Source: Jonquetella anthropi DSM 22815
GTDB lineage: Bacteria; Synergistota; Synergistia; Synergistales; Dethiosulfovibrionaceae
Assembly: GCF_000237805.1 (NCBI RefSeq)
Contig: NZ_CM001376.1
Span: 1,106,349 to 1,170,348, forward strand
Direction: 5' to 3'
DNA: 64,000 nt
Shown: positions 35,095-45,370 of the stretch, piece by piece
Numbering within the stretch: the first letter of the stretch is position 1
Layout of the letters: each line of letters begins with the position of its first letter
The notes under the pieces: model-generated
What the model was told of the DNA's origin: nothing
Seen by the model: only the letters and a program-made list of their open reading frames with translations
Database searches by the model: none
Program-made: the position numbers and the translations under genes

Positions 35095-35912
35095 AGAGCC
35101 TCCGTCAGCGCTTCCAGATCAGCCATCGTCCCGGCCGTCAGGACGCCGGACTTGACGAGGTCATTTCTTAATCGGTACAGGGGGGGAAGTTGGAGCCCCC
35201 AAAGGGTTTCCAGCTCCGGCCGAAGAAGCATCTCTTCGGGCGTTCCTTCCCAAACGAGACGTCCCTGAAGCAGCACCAGCACTCGGTCGGCAGCCATCAC
35301 CTCTTCTAAGTGATGGCTGATCAGGACGATCGAATGTCCAAGCGAGTGCAGCCGTCCCAGCAGCTCCAAGACCTCCGCTCTCCCTTGTGGGTCGAGCATG
35401 GCGGTCGGCTCGTCGAGCAGAAGACAGTCGCTTTTCATCGCCAGAGCGCCGGCTATTGCCAGCCTCTGCTTTTGTCCGCCTGAAAGCGTGTAAACGGCCT
35501 TTGAGGCTTTTTCGGTCAGGCCGGTTACCTCCAGCGCGTTGTCCACTCGCCGGCGAATTTCCTCCGACGGCAAGCCCAGATTTTCTGGACCAAAGGCCAC
35601 TTCGTCTTCTACAACCGTTGAGACGATCTGGTTTTCAGGGTTTTGGAAAACCATAGAAAGTTTCCGGCGAATCTCCCAAACGAGAGATTCGTCGGAACAG
35701 TTCATTCCGTCCACAAAACAAGCGCCCTGCGTCGGAACGAGCAGGGCGTTAAGAATTCGGGCTAATGTAGATTTTCCTGAGCCGTTGCTCCCGACCAGAG
35801 CCACCCATTCGCCGCGGGCTACCTGAAAGGTCAGGTCGGTCAACGCGGGAACCGTCGTTCCGGGATAGGTGAAGCCGAGATTCTGGACGGAAATCAGCGG
35901 CGGCTGGCTCAT
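35079..35912 (-). CDS. ecfA1: ECF transporter ATPase EcfA1
   Basis: 277-residue ABC ATPase: Walker A GSNGSGKST, Q loop FQNPENQIV, signature TLSGGQKQR, Walker B CLLLDEP, switch His in LISHHLEE. First of the two ECF ATPases, 11 bases after rplQ, hence tied to the alpha operon. Confidence 0.93.
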   Translation of the reverse strand: MSQPPLISVQNLGFTYPGTTVPALTDLTFQVARGEWVALVGSNGSGKSTLARILNALLVPTQGACFVDGMNCSDESLVWEIRRKLSMVFQNPENQIVSTVVEDEVAFGPENLGLPSEEIRRRVDNALEVTGLTEKASKAVYTLSGGQKQRLAIAGALAMKSDCLLLDEPTAMLDPQGRAEVLELLGRLHSLGHSIVLISHHLEEVMAADRVLVLLQGRLVWEGTPEEMLLRPELETLWGLQLPPLYRLRNDLVKSGVLTAGTMADLEALTEALCQYK

Positions 35913-35923
35913 GAAACGCCGCC

Positions 35924-36274
35924 TTAGACCAGGGCGATGATCGCCAGGGGGGCCGCGTCGTCCTTGCGGAAGCCGGTCCGAACGATTCTGGTGTACCCGC
36001 CGGGTCTCTCCGAATAACGGGGCGCCACGTCGTCAAACAGCTTGTTGACAGCCGCTTTGTGGTTCATTCGGGCGATCACGAGCCGACGATCGTGAAGCGA
36101 TCCGCCTTTGGCGCGAGTGATGATCCGCTCGGCTACCCGACGAACTTCCTTCGCCCGGGTTACCGTCGTCTCAATGCTCTCCTCAATGATGAGGCTTGCG
36201 ACCAAGTTCGCCAGCATTGCCTTGCGGTGGCTTGTGTCGCGCCCCAGTTTACGAGTGTCCACTCTGTGTCTCAT
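35924..36274 (-). CDS. rplQ: 50S ribosomal protein L17
   Basis: 116 residues with MRHRVDTRKLGRDTSHRKAM at the start. Follows rpoA by 8 bases and links the alpha operon to the ECF genes. Confidence 0.97.
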   Translation of the reverse strand: MRHRVDTRKLGRDTSHRKAMLANLVASLIIEESIETTVTRAKEVRRVAERIITRAKGGSLHDRRLVIARMNHKAAVNKLFDDVAPRYSERPGGYTRIVRTGFRKDDAAPLAIIALV

Positions 36275-36282
36275 TGTGGGTG

Positions 36283-37320
36283 TTAATCCTCCTTACCGAG
36301 TTTCTCTTCCGAGGTTCCCTTGTCATCGGCCAAGGAGAGATTGTATTTCGCCATTTTCTCCTCGATCTCACGCAGGGAAATTTTCCCGAGGTTTCTGATC
36401 TTCAGCAGTTCTTCTTTGCTGCGGCTCACCAATTCGCCGATGGTGTGGATGCCGCCTCGCAGCAGGCAGTTCTCGCTGCGGATAGACAGCTCCAAATCAC
36501 GAACGCCATGTCCCAACAGCGAGTTCTCCGCTCCGTCGTCACTGTGAACGATCGCCTGGCCCAGAGACGGTTGCTCCTGCTCCATCTCGACCGGCGACGC
36601 CGCCATCTCAGCTGACGCCGGATAGCGCTTCAGAATCTCCTTGACGACAATGCTGAAGTACTCCCGCAGCAGCTTGGCCGCTTCAGCAACTGCCATGTCA
36701 GGAGCGATAACTCCGTTGGAATAGATGTCCATAACGACTTTCTCGTAGTCGGTCTTGTGGCCGACCCGTTCAGCCTGAACATCGTATTTGACTCGGCTAA
36801 TCGGCGCAAAGTTGGGATCAACCATGAGCGCGTCCACAGGAAGGTAGTCGGGGCGCGGACGGTCAGCCGTCGCGTAGCCAACGCCCTGCTCGATGTACAG
36901 CTCCATGGAAATCGAATGCCCCTCAGCAAGAGTGCAGATGTAGAAGTTGGGATCGATGAACTCGATCTCGCTGTCTGGCTGGATATCGGCGACGGTGACC
37001 TTCTTGGGGCCGGTCGCTTCCAGTCTCAGCACTCTCACTTCGACGCTGTGGGACCGCACGGGAATGTGTTTGAGGTTCAGCTGAAGCTCGATGATGTCCT
37101 CTCGGACACCGGGAAGCGTCGTGAACTCGTGCAAAGCGCCTTCGACCCGCACGGCTGTCACACCGGCTCCCTTAATTGAGGAAAGCAGAACCCGACGCAA
37201 AGCGTTGCCAATCGTCACTCCGTAGCCGCGCTCGAGAGGCCCGATAATTAAGCGGGCCTTCGTTGGCGTGCATTCCTCGACTCGGATCTCAGGACACATA
37301 AACTCCAATGCTCCCAACAC
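36283..37320 (-). CDS. rpoA: RNA polymerase alpha subunit
   Basis: 345 residues: N-terminal assembly domain (PLERGYGVTIGNALRRVLLSS) and C-terminal domain (helix-hairpin-helix, ELLKIRNLGKISLREIEEKM). The GTG at 37320 and the ATG at 37299 (MCPEIRVEE, with GGAG just upstream) are both possible starts. rpsD, usually between rpsK and rpoA, is missing; the 75-base gap holds an 8-bp hairpin TATTCTGC / GCAGAATA (37337-37362). Confidence 0.96.
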   Translation of the reverse strand: MLGALEFMCPEIRVEECTPTKARLIIGPLERGYGVTIGNALRRVLLSSIKGAGVTAVRVEGALHEFTTLPGVREDIIELQLNLKHIPVRSHSVEVRVLRLEATGPKKVTVADIQPDSEIEFIDPNFYICTLAEGHSISMELYIEQGVGYATADRPRPDYLPVDALMVDPNFAPISRVKYDVQAERVGHKTDYEKVVMDIYSNGVIAPDMAVAEAAKLLREYFSIVVKEILKRYPASAEMAASPVEMEQEQPSLGQAIVHSDDGAENSLLGHGVRDLELSIRSENCLLRGGIHTIGELVSRSKEELLKIRNLGKISLREIEEKMAKYNLSLADDKGTSEEKLGKED

Positions 37321-37395
37321 CTTTCATAGAACTCCATATTCTGCTCTGTTCAGCGCAGAATACGACGGGACCATTATCCACCAAGTCACGCCGGT

Positions 37396-37788
37396 TTAGA
37401 CGCGACGTCTCTTGGGCGGACGACACCCGTTGTGCGGAATAGGAGTCTCATCCTTGATGGAATTGACCTGCAGACCAATCGCCTGCAGCGCTCGAATCGC
37501 CGATTCGCGGCCAGGGCCGGGACCCTTGACGACCACGTCAATCTCATGCATGCCCTGATCCTGGGCAACTTTTCCGGCCTGCTGAGAGGCCACCTGAGCC
37601 GCAAAGGGCGTCGACTTTCTCGCGCCCTTAAAGCCCACGTTGCCGCCAGAAGCCCATGCCAACAGGGCTCCACCCTTGTCGGTGATGCTCACAATGGTGT
37701 TGTTGAACGTCGAGAAAATGTGAGCGACGCCCGAGCTGATATTTTTCTTTTCCTTGCGCTTTCCCTTACGTGCAGTGCTTTTAGCCAC
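37396..37788 (-). CDS. rpsK: 30S ribosomal protein S11
   Basis: 130 residues ending in the typical [16 protein letters not shown]. Basic Lys/Arg-rich N-terminus. Follows rpsM by 17 bases. Confidence 0.98.
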   Translation of the reverse strand: MAKSTARKGKRKEKKNISSGVAHIFSTFNNTIVSITDKGGALLAWASGGNVGFKGARKSTPFAAQVASQQAGKVAQDQGMHEIDVVVKGPGPGRESAIRALQAIGLQVNSIKDETPIPHNGCRPPKRRRV

Positions 37789-37805
37789 TGGGTTTACCTC
37801 CTCGC

Positions 37806-38177
37806 TCAGCTATTCTTTTTGCCTGCTACAGTACGACGAGGCCCCTTGCACGTCCGAGCGTTCGTCTTGGTCCGCTGACCACGAACCGGCAACCCCTGTT
37901 TGTGGCGAAGCCCACGATAACAGCCGATATCCACGAGACGCTTGATGTTCATCGTCCGCTCGCGGCGAAGGTCGCCTTCGACTGTATGATTGTTCACGAT
38001 TTCCGTACGGAGCTTCTGCTCCTCTTCCTCAGTCAGATCCTTGACTCGGGTGTCAGGGTTCACTCCGGTGGTTTCGAGGATCTTACGCGACGTGGCAACT
38101 CCGATGCCATAAATGTACGTAAGTCCGATCTCTACCCGTTTGTCTCTGGGAAGATCAACTCCAGCAATTCGAGCCAT
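37806..38177 (-). CDS. rpsM: 30S ribosomal protein S13
   Basis: 123 residues with [26 protein letters not shown] and the basic C-terminal tail. Its Shine-Dalgarno AGGAGG is formed by the last two arginine codons of rpmJ (38187-38192). Confidence 0.98.
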   Translation of the reverse strand: MARIAGVDLPRDKRVEIGLTYIYGIGVATSRKILETTGVNPDTRVKDLTEEEEQKLRTEIVNNHTVEGDLRRERTMNIKRLVDIGCYRGLRHKQGLPVRGQRTKTNARTCKGPRRTVAGKKNS

Positions 38178-38183
38178 ACAGGT

Positions 38184-38309
38184 TTACCTCCTAGCGCCCT
38201 GACGTTGTTTGTGTCTAGGGTCACGGCTGCAGATCACACGGACGACCCCGTTGCGTCTGATCACACGACAATACTCACATATCGGTTTCACCGAAGATTT
38301 AACTTTCAT
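38184..38309 (-). CDS. rpmJ: 50S ribosomal protein L36
   Basis: 41 residues, [19 protein letters not shown]..., with the zinc ligands C-x2-C-x12-C-x4-H intact. Slightly longer than the usual 37-38 residues, the extra being a C-terminal Gln-Gly-Ala-Arg-Arg stretch whose last codons double as the rpsM ribosome binding site. Too short for routine ORF calling; position between infA and rpsM is canonical. Confidence 0.95.
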   Translation of the reverse strand: MKVKSSVKPICEYCRVIRRNGVVRVICSRDPRHKQRQGARR

Positions 38310-38383
38310 TGGTCGAAACACGCTCCTTTAGGACCGATTCCTCGTCCTCACCGTCCGGTCGTTGGACGCAAAAGTCGGGACGA

Positions 38384-38605
38384 TCATTTGTAGCGATAGA
38401 TGATGCGCCCCCTGGTCAAGTCATAGGGTGACAGCTCTACCAGTACCTTGTCTCCGGGCAGAATCCTGATGAAATGCATTCTCATCTTGCCCGAAACGTG
38501 GGCCAGGATGAGGTGATTATTCTCCAGCTTCACTCGAAACATCGCATTCGGCAACGGTTCCGCCACTTCGCCCCGAACTTCGATCACGCCGTCTTTATTG
38601 CCCAT
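38384..38605 (-). CDS. infA: translation initiation factor IF-1
   Basis: 73 residues, single OB fold, [22 protein letters not shown] and a C-terminal [16 protein letters not shown]. Start at 38605 (MGNKDG) with GGAGG upstream; an upstream in-frame start lies inside map. Between map and rpmJ as usual. Confidence 0.97.
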   Translation of the reverse strand: MGNKDGVIEVRGEVAEPLPNAMFRVKLENNHLILAHVSGKMRMHFIRILPGDKVLVELSPYDLTRGRIIYRYK

Positions 38606-38621
38606 GGTCTCGTTCCTCCTG

Positions 38622-39392
38622 TCAGTTCCAGGGAGTAAGAATCTCGGCGCCGTCTGAAGTGACCAACACCGTTTTTTCAAAGTGCGCTGCGTCTTTCCCG
38701 TCGGCTGTCGAAACGAGCCAACCGTCGGGCCCTTCCTTGAGGGCTTCGCCTCCTGCCAAAATCATCGGCTCAATGGCAATGGTCATTCCCTTGATGAGAG
38801 TAACCCCCGTACCGGGAGCCCCATAATTCAGCACCGTCGGCGCTTCGTGAGGCCGCTTGCCAATGCCGTGTCCGGCATATTCACGCACAATTCCATATCC
38901 CTTCGGAAGAACGAACGATTCAACCGCGTGCCCGATGTCTCCAACAGTAGCGCCGGATCTGACAACCGCGATCGCCGCTTCCAGGCTTCCGCGGGTAACG
39001 TCAAGAAGTTGTTGCCGCTGCGCCGATATTGTTCCTACCGGGTAAGTGAAGCACGCGTCTCCGTGATATCCGTCGTAACAGGCCATCACGTCAACGCTTA
39101 CAATGTCACCTTCCTCGAGAAATCGACCGTCGCTCGGGATGCCATGAACGACCTCGTCGTTGATCGAGGTGCAGACCGAGGCGGGATAAGGATCCGGTAT
39201 GCCGGGAACGCGGTACCCCTTTTCGGAAGGCGTCGCGCCCATGTCCCGGATGATTTTTTCCGCCAGCCGGTCAATCTCGCCGGTGGTGACGCCGGGTTTG
39301 ACGAAATCCTTCATCGTCATGAGGACTTCCGTCACAATTTTCCCGGCGACACGCATCTTTTCAAGAGCTTTTGCCGTTTTCAGGGAGATCAT
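38622..39392 (-). CDS. map: type I methionine aminopeptidase
   Basis: Removes initiator methionine cotranslationally. 256 residues with metal-ligand motifs [28 protein letters not shown] and EPMI. Its ATG overlaps the adk stop (four bases). The secY-adk-map-infA order is the usual one. Confidence 0.97.
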   Translation of the reverse strand: MISLKTAKALEKMRVAGKIVTEVLMTMKDFVKPGVTTGEIDRLAEKIIRDMGATPSEKGYRVPGIPDPYPASVCTSINDEVVHGIPSDGRFLEEGDIVSVDVMACYDGYHGDACFTYPVGTISAQRQQLLDVTRGSLEAAIAVVRSGATVGDIGHAVESFVLPKGYGIVREYAGHGIGKRPHEAPTVLNYGAPGTGVTLIKGMTIAIEPMILAGGEALKEGPDGWLVSTADGKDAAHFEKTVLVTSDGAEILTPWN

Positions 39393-40039
39393 TCATGCCC
39401 CTCAAACCGCTCAGCAATCGCGTTGATAATTCCGTCGCCTGCAAGTGTCCCGTCAAACCGGCACAGCAGGCCCTCCGCTTCGTAATACTCCACCAGAGGG
39501 GCGGTTTGTTCATGATACACCGACAGCCTCTGACGAATGACTGCCTCTTTGTCGTCGTCCCGCTGGAACAGCTCTCCACCGCAGACTTCGCAGTGATCGC
39601 CTTTGGACGACGGCTTGAAGCTGACGTTATAGATCTTCCCACATCCGCGGCAGCACCGCCGCCCGCAGAGGCGCTGAACTACAACGTCATCGGGAACGTC
39701 CAGTAGGACAACTCCGTCCAGATGGAGCCCCATTCGCCCGAGAAGTTCTTTCAGCGCTTCAGCCTGCCCCTTGGTCCGGGGGAACCCGTCAAGGATAAAG
39801 CCTGACGCGCAGTCCGGCTCTTTAAGCCGGCCTTCCATCATCGCGACGATCAGGTCATCAGGAACAAGTTTTCCCGAGTCCATATAGCCCTTAGCTTTCT
39901 TGCCCAGCTCGGTTCCGCCTTTTACATTTTCCCGAAGGATGTCTCCGGTGGAAATATGCGCGGTATGCCAGCGTTCGACGATTTTCTCAGCCTGAGTTCC
40001 TTTTCCGGCGCCGGGCGCGCCAAGGAGAATAAGCCTCAT
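39389..40039 (-). CDS. adk: adenylate kinase, zinc-LID type
   Basis: 216 residues: P-loop GAPGAGKGTQ, DGFPRT, and a long LID carrying CRGC and CEVC, the four-cysteine zinc site found in many Gram-positive and anaerobe enzymes. Between secY and map. Confidence 0.97.
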   Translation of the reverse strand: MRLILLGAPGAGKGTQAEKIVERWHTAHISTGDILRENVKGGTELGKKAKGYMDSGKLVPDDLIVAMMEGRLKEPDCASGFILDGFPRTKGQAEALKELLGRMGLHLDGVVLLDVPDDVVVQRLCGRRCCRGCGKIYNVSFKPSSKGDHCEVCGGELFQRDDDKEAVIRQRLSVYHEQTAPLVEYYEAEGLLCRFDGTLAGDGIINAIAERFEGHE

Positions 40040-40057
40040 CTTTGCCCGCCGCCCCTC

Positions 40058-41356
40058 TTAGAACCTCAGCAGTCCAGCGCCAGAGGCGCCGCCGCCGCGC
40101 TTCAAAATGCCTTCGTAATGCCGCATGAGAAGCTGGCTCTCGACTTGCTGGACGATCTCAAGCGCAACACCGACAACGATCAGCACTGCAGTTCCGCCAA
40201 AGTAGAAGCTCGTCATGCCGAACACGTTCGTTAAAACGTTGGGCACCAAGGCGATGACCACGAGCATGGCCGCGCCGACCATGGTGATGCGGGTCGCTAC
40301 CCGCTCAATGTAGTCGGCAGTCGGTTTGCCGGGACGGATACCAAGGATAAATCCGCCGTTTTTCTTCATGTTCTCCGCCACTTCGGCCGGGTTAAAGACC
40401 ATCGCGGTGTAAAAGTACGTGAAGAACACGATAAGGATGACATACAGCACCGAGTACAGCCAACTGCCAGGAGCCAGAGCTTCAGCAGCCCGGTTGACCG
40501 ACTGACTGTCAAAGAACTTCAGAATCGTGTACGGGAAGATCAGCAGCGAGGAGGCGAAGATGATGGGCATGACGCCGCCCTGGTTGATTCTCAGGGGGAT
40601 GAACGTGCTCTGCCCGCCGTAAACACGGTTGCCAACCACTCGCTTGGCGTACTGAACCGGCAGACGCCGCTGGCCTTCTTGGAGCAGAACTGCTCCGGCC
40701 AGAACGCCGACCATGATGGCTAAGGCGACGAGCATGGTGATAAGTCCCACCTGTCCGTCCCTCAGCAAACCAAAGGTCCGAATGACGCCTTCTGGGAACC
40801 GAGCGACAATACCGGCGTAGATGATGACCGAGATGCCGTTGCCTATCCCGTGGTCGCTGATTTCTTCACCCAGCCACATGACGGCTATTGAGCCGGCGAC
40901 AACGGTGCAGATAGCGACGAAAAAGTCCATCGAACCGCCCGAAAAAACGCCGAGCCGGCGAAGCCAAAAGACCAACCCGATCGCCTGAGCAAAACCGAAC
41001 AAAATCGCTCCCCAGCGGGTGTACTGAGTAAGCTTTTTCTGCCCCTGAGGGCCTTCCTTCTGCATCCTCTCCAGCGTGGGGAAAATCACGCACGCCAGCT
41101 GCATGACGATGCTCGCGTTAATGTACGGCGCGACGCCCAACGAAAAGACGCTGAACCGTCTGAGAGCGCCGCCGGCGAACATGTCAAGGAATCCCAGCAC
41201 GCCATTGCCGGCAAATGCATGAGACATGGCAGCCGTATCAATTCCCGGTGTTGGAATGTGAGCCCCAATCCGGAACACCAACAGCATCATCAGCGTGAAA
41301 ATGATCCGGCGTTTCAGTTCCGGCAGCTTGAAGACGTCGCGGAAGGAGTTGGCCAT
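40058..41356 (-). CDS. secY: preprotein translocase subunit SecY
   Basis: 432 residues, ten transmembrane helices, with GIDTAAMSHAF in the plug region and the conserved GIRPGKPTADYI cytoplasmic loop. One base after rplO. Forms the Sec channel with the SecE encoded at 23473-23652. Confidence 0.97.
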   Translation of the reverse strand: MANSFRDVFKLPELKRRIIFTLMMLLVFRIGAHIPTPGIDTAAMSHAFAGNGVLGFLDMFAGGALRRFSVFSLGVAPYINASIVMQLACVIFPTLERMQKEGPQGQKKLTQYTRWGAILFGFAQAIGLVFWLRRLGVFSGGSMDFFVAICTVVAGSIAVMWLGEEISDHGIGNGISVIIYAGIVARFPEGVIRTFGLLRDGQVGLITMLVALAIMVGVLAGAVLLQEGQRRLPVQYAKRVVGNRVYGGQSTFIPLRINQGGVMPIIFASSLLIFPYTILKFFDSQSVNRAAEALAPGSWLYSVLYVILIVFFTYFYTAMVFNPAEVAENMKKNGGFILGIRPGKPTADYIERVATRITMVGAAMLVVIALVPNVLTNVFGMTSFYFGGTAVLIVVGVALEIVQQVESQLLMRHYEGILKRGGGASGAGLLRF

Positions 41357-41357
41357 G

Positions 41358-41804
41358 TCAGATCACCTCAGCGGTGCCACCTGCAGCCGTTATCTTCTCA
41401 CGAGCGGCAGCACTGAAAGCGGACGCCTTGATGACCAGCGGCTTGTCCAACTCTCCGCTTGCCAAGATCTTGACGGGAAGCTCCATGGATCTCACCAGTC
41501 CGAAAGCGAAAAGCTCGTTCACGGTGATCGTGGCTCCGGCGTTGAAGATCTCAGCGATCGCGCCTAAATTGGCGATCTGATAGACTTTCGCGAAGTTGTA
41601 GTTGTTGAAGCCCCGCTTGGGAATGCGGCGGACCATCGGCATCTGACCGCCTTCAAATCCAGCGCGGATACTGCTCCCTGAACGGGCCTTGTATCCTTTC
41701 GTGCCTCTGCCGCAGGTCCGGCCTGTTCCGCTGCCTGAACCAGTCCCCCAGCGCTTGGGCTTCCGCTTGGCTCCGGGAGCAGGTCTAAGTTCGTTCAATT
41801 TCAT
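41358..41804 (-). CDS. rplO: 50S ribosomal protein L15
   Basis: 148 residues, glycine/arginine-rich N-terminal arm (RWGTGSGSGTGRTCGRGTKG). Between rpmD and secY. Confidence 0.97.
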   Translation of the reverse strand: MKLNELRPAPGAKRKPKRWGTGSGSGTGRTCGRGTKGYKARSGSSIRAGFEGGQMPMVRRIPKRGFNNYNFAKVYQIANLGAIAEIFNAGATITVNELFAFGLVRSMELPVKILASGELDKPLVIKASAFSAAAREKITAAGGTAEVI

Positions 41805-41816
41805 GCCCGGACCTCC

Positions 41817-42002
41817 TTATTCCTCGATCTCTTTCCACTCCACCAGATGGCGGACAGCGTAGATCATGCCGCGAATCTGGGGCGTGTCCTCGTGAACAAC
41901 GGTCGAATTCAGCTTCGTGAAACCGAGGGCCCGAATAGTACGGTCCTGACGATCCGGACGGCCTATAGTGCTCCGCTTCCACTGAATCTGCAGCTTAGCC
42001 AT
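41817..42002 (-). CDS. rpmD: 50S ribosomal protein L30
   Basis: 61 residues from [16 protein letters not shown]; the longer open frame upstream lies inside rpsE. Overlaps the rpsE stop by 8 bases. Confidence 0.95.
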   Translation of the reverse strand: MAKLQIQWKRSTIGRPDRQDRTIRALGFTKLNSTVVHEDTPQIRGMIYAVRHLVEWKEIEE

Positions 42003-42516
42003 TGCTCTTCGCCTCCGCGACCTCAGGGTTCTTCTTGCCCCGAAGTGAGAAGATCTCATCGCGCGTCCGCATCGCACCGATAGCGCTGAACGTCGCGCGC
42101 GCAACGTTGATCGGGTTGTTGCTCCGAGCGACAACCTTGGTCATGACGTCCTTCACGCCGCCCAGTTCCATGATGGCGCGTACGACGCCGCCGGCGATAA
42201 CCCCGGTCCCGTCGTATGCCGGACGGAGCAGGACTTCCGTCGAGCCATACCGACCGACGATGGGATGAGGAATGGTCTTGCCGTGGTGCTTCATTTCGAC
42301 CATGGCTTTTTTGGCCGACTCCATTCCCTTCCGGACCGCTTCGGAGATTTCACGGGCCTTGCCCATGCCAAGTCCGACTTTGCTCTCGCCGTCGCCTACC
42401 ACAACCAGCACGCTGAAGCGGAAGCGCTTACCGCCCTTAACCGTCTTGCTGACGCGGTTGATCGCGACAACGCGCTCAATCAGCTCAGAGGCATTCTGCT
42501 GCTTGCTGTCGTTCAT
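41995..42516 (-). CDS. rpsE: 30S ribosomal protein S5
   Basis: 173 residues: double-stranded RNA-binding N-domain ([18 protein letters not shown]) and S5 C-domain. Of two in-frame ATGs (42522, 42516) the second has AGGAGG at the right distance; the first abuts it. Confidence 0.96.
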   Translation of the reverse strand: MNDSKQQNASELIERVVAINRVSKTVKGGKRFRFSVLVVVGDGESKVGLGMGKAREISEAVRKGMESAKKAMVEMKHHGKTIPHPIVGRYGSTEVLLRPAYDGTGVIAGGVVRAIMELGGVKDVMTKVVARSNNPINVARATFSAIGAMRTRDEIFSLRGKKNPEVAEAKSNG

Positions 42517-42529
42517 CTGCATCCTCCTC

Positions 42530-42901
42530 TTAGAGCTTCAGGCCGGCTTCGCGAGCCGCCTCGGCTAATGCCGCAACACGGCCGTGATACGCGTGGCCAC
42601 CGCGATCAAAAACCACCTCGGAAATTCCCTTGTCGATAGCCCGCTGAGCGACAAGCTTGCCAACTTCAGCGGCCGCCGCAACGGTGCAGTGACCGCCGGT
42701 CAGGGCATCCCGAAGTCCTTTATCAAGCGTCGAAGCGGAGCACAGAGTATGCCCCACCGTGTCGTCTATTACCTGCGCGTAGATTTCCTTCAAGCTGCGA
42801 AAAACGGAAAGACGCGGCTTAGCAGCGGTACCCGACAAACGGCGGCGAAGGCGGCTGTGCCGAAGAAGACGCATGGCGTTTCTGCTTTTCTGTTTATTCA
42901 T
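42530..42901 (-). CDS. rplR: 50S ribosomal protein L18
   Basis: 123 residues from [21 protein letters not shown]; binds 5S rRNA. The ATG at 42901 is favoured over GTG 42910, whose codon forms part of the GAGGTG ribosome binding site. Confidence 0.96.
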   Translation of the reverse strand: MNKQKSRNAMRLLRHSRLRRRLSGTAAKPRLSVFRSLKEIYAQVIDDTVGHTLCSASTLDKGLRDALTGGHCTVAAAAEVGKLVAQRAIDKGISEVVFDRGGHAYHGRVAALAEAAREAGLKL

Positions 42902-42915
42902 GTCCTTCACCTCGT

Positions 42916-43455
42916 TTAGTTGCTGCCGGTCTTACCGGCCTTGCGCCGGACGTATTCGCCGCGGTAACGGATTCCCTTGCCCTTGTAAGGCTCAGGAGCG
43001 CGCCACGAGCGAATTTCACTGGCGATCTGGCCGACCACCTGCTTATCAATACCTTTAACGAAGATCGTCGTGTTCCCGTCAACCGCGAAGGTAATCCCTT
43101 CCGGCGGGGTGATCTCGACAGGGTGCGAGAATCCCAGGTTCAGAACCAAGTTCTTCCCCTGCATGGCGGCGCGGTAACCGACGCCTTGAATTTCCAAGAC
43201 CTTCGTGTAGCCTTCGCTCACGCCGACAACCATGTTGTGAAGCATCGCCCGAACCATGCCGTGAAGGGCCTTCGTGGGCTTTTCATCATTTGCTCGGGAG
43301 ACGCTGATGTGTCCGTCGGCAATTTCGACTTCGATGTCGTCAACAAGCGGCATCGACAGTACGTTCTTATCGTGTTTGACAGTGATGGTGCCGTTCTTGA
43401 TCTCCGCAGAGACGCCCTTCGGCAGAACGACAGGCTTGCGACCGATTTTCGACAT
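42916..43455 (-). CDS. rplF: 50S ribosomal protein L6
   Basis: 179 residues with the two-domain repeat and the C-terminal [22 protein letters not shown] signature. Confidence 0.98.
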   Translation of the reverse strand: MSKIGRKPVVLPKGVSAEIKNGTITVKHDKNVLSMPLVDDIEVEIADGHISVSRANDEKPTKALHGMVRAMLHNMVVGVSEGYTKVLEIQGVGYRAAMQGKNLVLNLGFSHPVEITPPEGITFAVDGNTTIFVKGIDKQVVGQIASEIRSWRAPEPYKGKGIRYRGEYVRRKAGKTGSN

Positions 43456-43467
43456 GTCGGCTCACCT

Positions 43468-43872
43468 CTACCAAACGTGGCAGATTACTTCGCCGCCTAG
43501 GCCCAAAACGCGCGCTTCCGCGTCGGTCTTGAGACCCTGAGAGGTCGAAATGATCGCGATGCCCAAGCCGCCCATAACTCTCGGCAGCTTGTCCCTGCCC
43601 ACGTAAATTCTCCGGCCGGGCTTGCTCACCCGGGTCAGCCCCTGAGTGACGCGCTCCCTGTTGGGACCGTAGCTCAGGAAAATTTTAAGCGTTCCGTAAT
43701 TCTTCTTCGGATCGTTGATGACTTTGTAGTTGCGGATGAAACCCTCACTTTTGAGGATCTTGGCGATTGCCAACTTCATCTTGCTGATCGGCACGTCAAC
43801 GCTTTCGTGGCGAACCGTGTTGGCATTCCGAATCCTCGTGAGCATATCCGCGATAGGGTCGTTCACGTACAT
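43468..43872 (-). CDS. rpsH: 30S ribosomal protein S8
   Basis: 134 residues; N-terminal [13 protein letters not shown] and C-terminal [20 protein letters not shown] are typical. Usually the spc operon repressor. Confidence 0.98.
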   Translation of the reverse strand: MYVNDPIADMLTRIRNANTVRHESVDVPISKMKLAIAKILKSEGFIRNYKVINDPKKNYGTLKIFLSYGPNRERVTQGLTRVSKPGRRIYVGRDKLPRVMGGLGIAIISTSQGLKTDAEARVLGLGGEVICHVW

Positions 43873-43904
43873 TCCTCGTTCCCCTTTCGTTCTCTCGTTC
43901 GAGC

Positions 43905-44090
43905 CTACCAGCTAGACTTGACGACCCCGGGGATCTTCCCTTCCCGGGCAAGTTTGCGGAAGCACAGACGGCACATGTTAAAGACTCTCATGTAACCATG
44001 AATGCGGCCGCACAGCGGACAGCGGTTGTAGCCTCGCGTGGAGAATTTAGGGGCGAGAGCAGCCTTGTTTTTCAGTGCTTTTCGGGCCAT
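43905..44090 (-). CDS. rpsN: 30S ribosomal protein S14, zinc type
   Basis: 61-residue short form with CPLC and CRLC zinc pairs, the type called S14Z. Between rplE and rpsH. Confidence 0.97.
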   Translation of the reverse strand: MARKALKNKAALAPKFSTRGYNRCPLCGRIHGYMRVFNMCRLCFRKLAREGKIPGVVKSSW

Positions 44091-44101
44091 AACTTCGCCT
44101 C

Positions 44102-44647
44102 CTAGCGAGCGAACGGCATGCCCAGCTTTGCCAGCAGGGCCATAGCCTCTTCATCCGTCTTAGCTGACGTGACGATGGAAATATTCATGCCTCTCACGGA
44201 GATGACCTTGTCGTAGTTGATTTCCGAGAAGATCAGCTGCTCCTTCAGACCCAGGTTGTAGTTGCCCCGGCCGTCAAACGCCGTGCGGCTGACACCCTGA
44301 AAGTCCTTGATTCGAGGAAGAGTCACGTTCAGCAGCCGGTCGAGGAATTCCCACATCCGAACGCCCCGAAGGGTGACGAAGCACCCAACCGGCGCGCCCT
44401 CGCGGAGCTTGAATCCAGCGATGGACTTTTTCGCCCGGCGCACCTGGGCTTTCTGACCGCTGATGATGCCCAGCTCGTTCGCTGCTGCATCAATGAACTT
44501 TGCGTCCGACTTCCCGTCGCCGACGCCGATGTTAATGACTACTTTCTTGATCTGTGGGATGCAATTGACGTTGCTGTACGAGAACTCTTTCTGCAAGAAA
44601 GGCACCACTTCCGCGGTGTATTTCTCTTGCATGCGTGCTGTCGTCAT
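44102..44647 (-). CDS. rplE: 50S ribosomal protein L5
   Basis: 181 residues; binds 5S rRNA. Start ATG 44647 with GAGGAGG six bases upstream. Confidence 0.98.
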   Translation of the reverse strand: MTTARMQEKYTAEVVPFLQKEFSYSNVNCIPQIKKVVINIGVGDGKSDAKFIDAAANELGIISGQKAQVRRAKKSIAGFKLREGAPVGCFVTLRGVRMWEFLDRLLNVTLPRIKDFQGVSRTAFDGRGNYNLGLKEQLIFSEINYDKVISVRGMNISIVTSAKTDEEAMALLAKLGMPFAR

Positions 44648-44661
44648 ATTGGGCCTCCTCG

Positions 44662-44988
44662 CTACAGTTGGTCGATCGCTTCGCCCGAAGCTTTTGCCAC
44701 GCGAACTTTACGGCCGTCGCTCAGGAAACGATATCCCACTCTGGTAGGCTTGCCCGTATTGGGATCGACCAGCATCACCTTTGACGCGTCAATTGCCGAT
44801 TCGCGCTTGACGATCCCGCCCTGAGGATTCGCCTGACTGGGCTTGGTGTGGCGCGATACTACGGCAACTCCCTCGACGATGATTTTATTTTTGTCCGGGT
44901 AGCAGGTCAGGATTTTCCCTTCCTTGCCCTTATCCTTGCCGGAAAGGACCTTGACTCTGTCTCCCTTTTTCAGTCGCAAACCGCTCAT
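44662..44988 (-). CDS. rplX: 50S ribosomal protein L24
   Basis: 108 residues with an N-terminal KOW motif ([20 protein letters not shown]). Confidence 0.98.
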   Translation of the reverse strand: MSGLRLKKGDRVKVLSGKDKGKEGKILTCYPDKNKIIVEGVAVVSRHTKPSQANPQGGIVKRESAIDASKVMLVDPNTGKPTRVGYRFLSDGRKVRVAKASGEAIDQL

Positions 44989-44998
44989 TTCAGTCCTC

Positions 44999-45367
44999 CT
45001 ACACCACTTCAGGCGCCAAAGAGATGATTCTCATGTACTTCTTGGCGCGAAGCTCTCTAGCCACGGGACCGAAGATACGCGTACCTCTGGGATCTCCGTT
45101 TGCATCAATGATGACCGCCGCGTTATCGTCAAAACGAACGTAAGATCCGTCCAGACGGCGAGTTTCTTTCTTCGTGCGGACGACCACGGCCTTGACGACT
45201 TTCCCCTTCGCCACCTGACTGTTGGCGATGGCCTCCTTAACCGCGCAGACGATCACGTCACCCACGGTGGCATAGCGGCGCTTGCTGCCGCCAAGAACCT
45301 GGATGCACTTGACCCGCTTGGCGCCAGAGTTGTCGGCGACGTTCAGAACGGTGTTGAGCTGGATCAT
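44999..45367 (-). CDS. rplN: 50S ribosomal protein L14
   Basis: 122 residues, [19 protein letters not shown] start and [13 protein letters not shown]; very conserved. Confidence 0.98.
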   Translation of the reverse strand: MIQLNTVLNVADNSGAKRVKCIQVLGGSKRRYATVGDVIVCAVKEAIANSQVAKGKVVKAVVVRTKKETRRLDGSYVRFDDNAAVIIDANGDPRGTRIFGPVARELRAKKYMRIISLAPEVV

Positions 45368-45370
45368 GCT

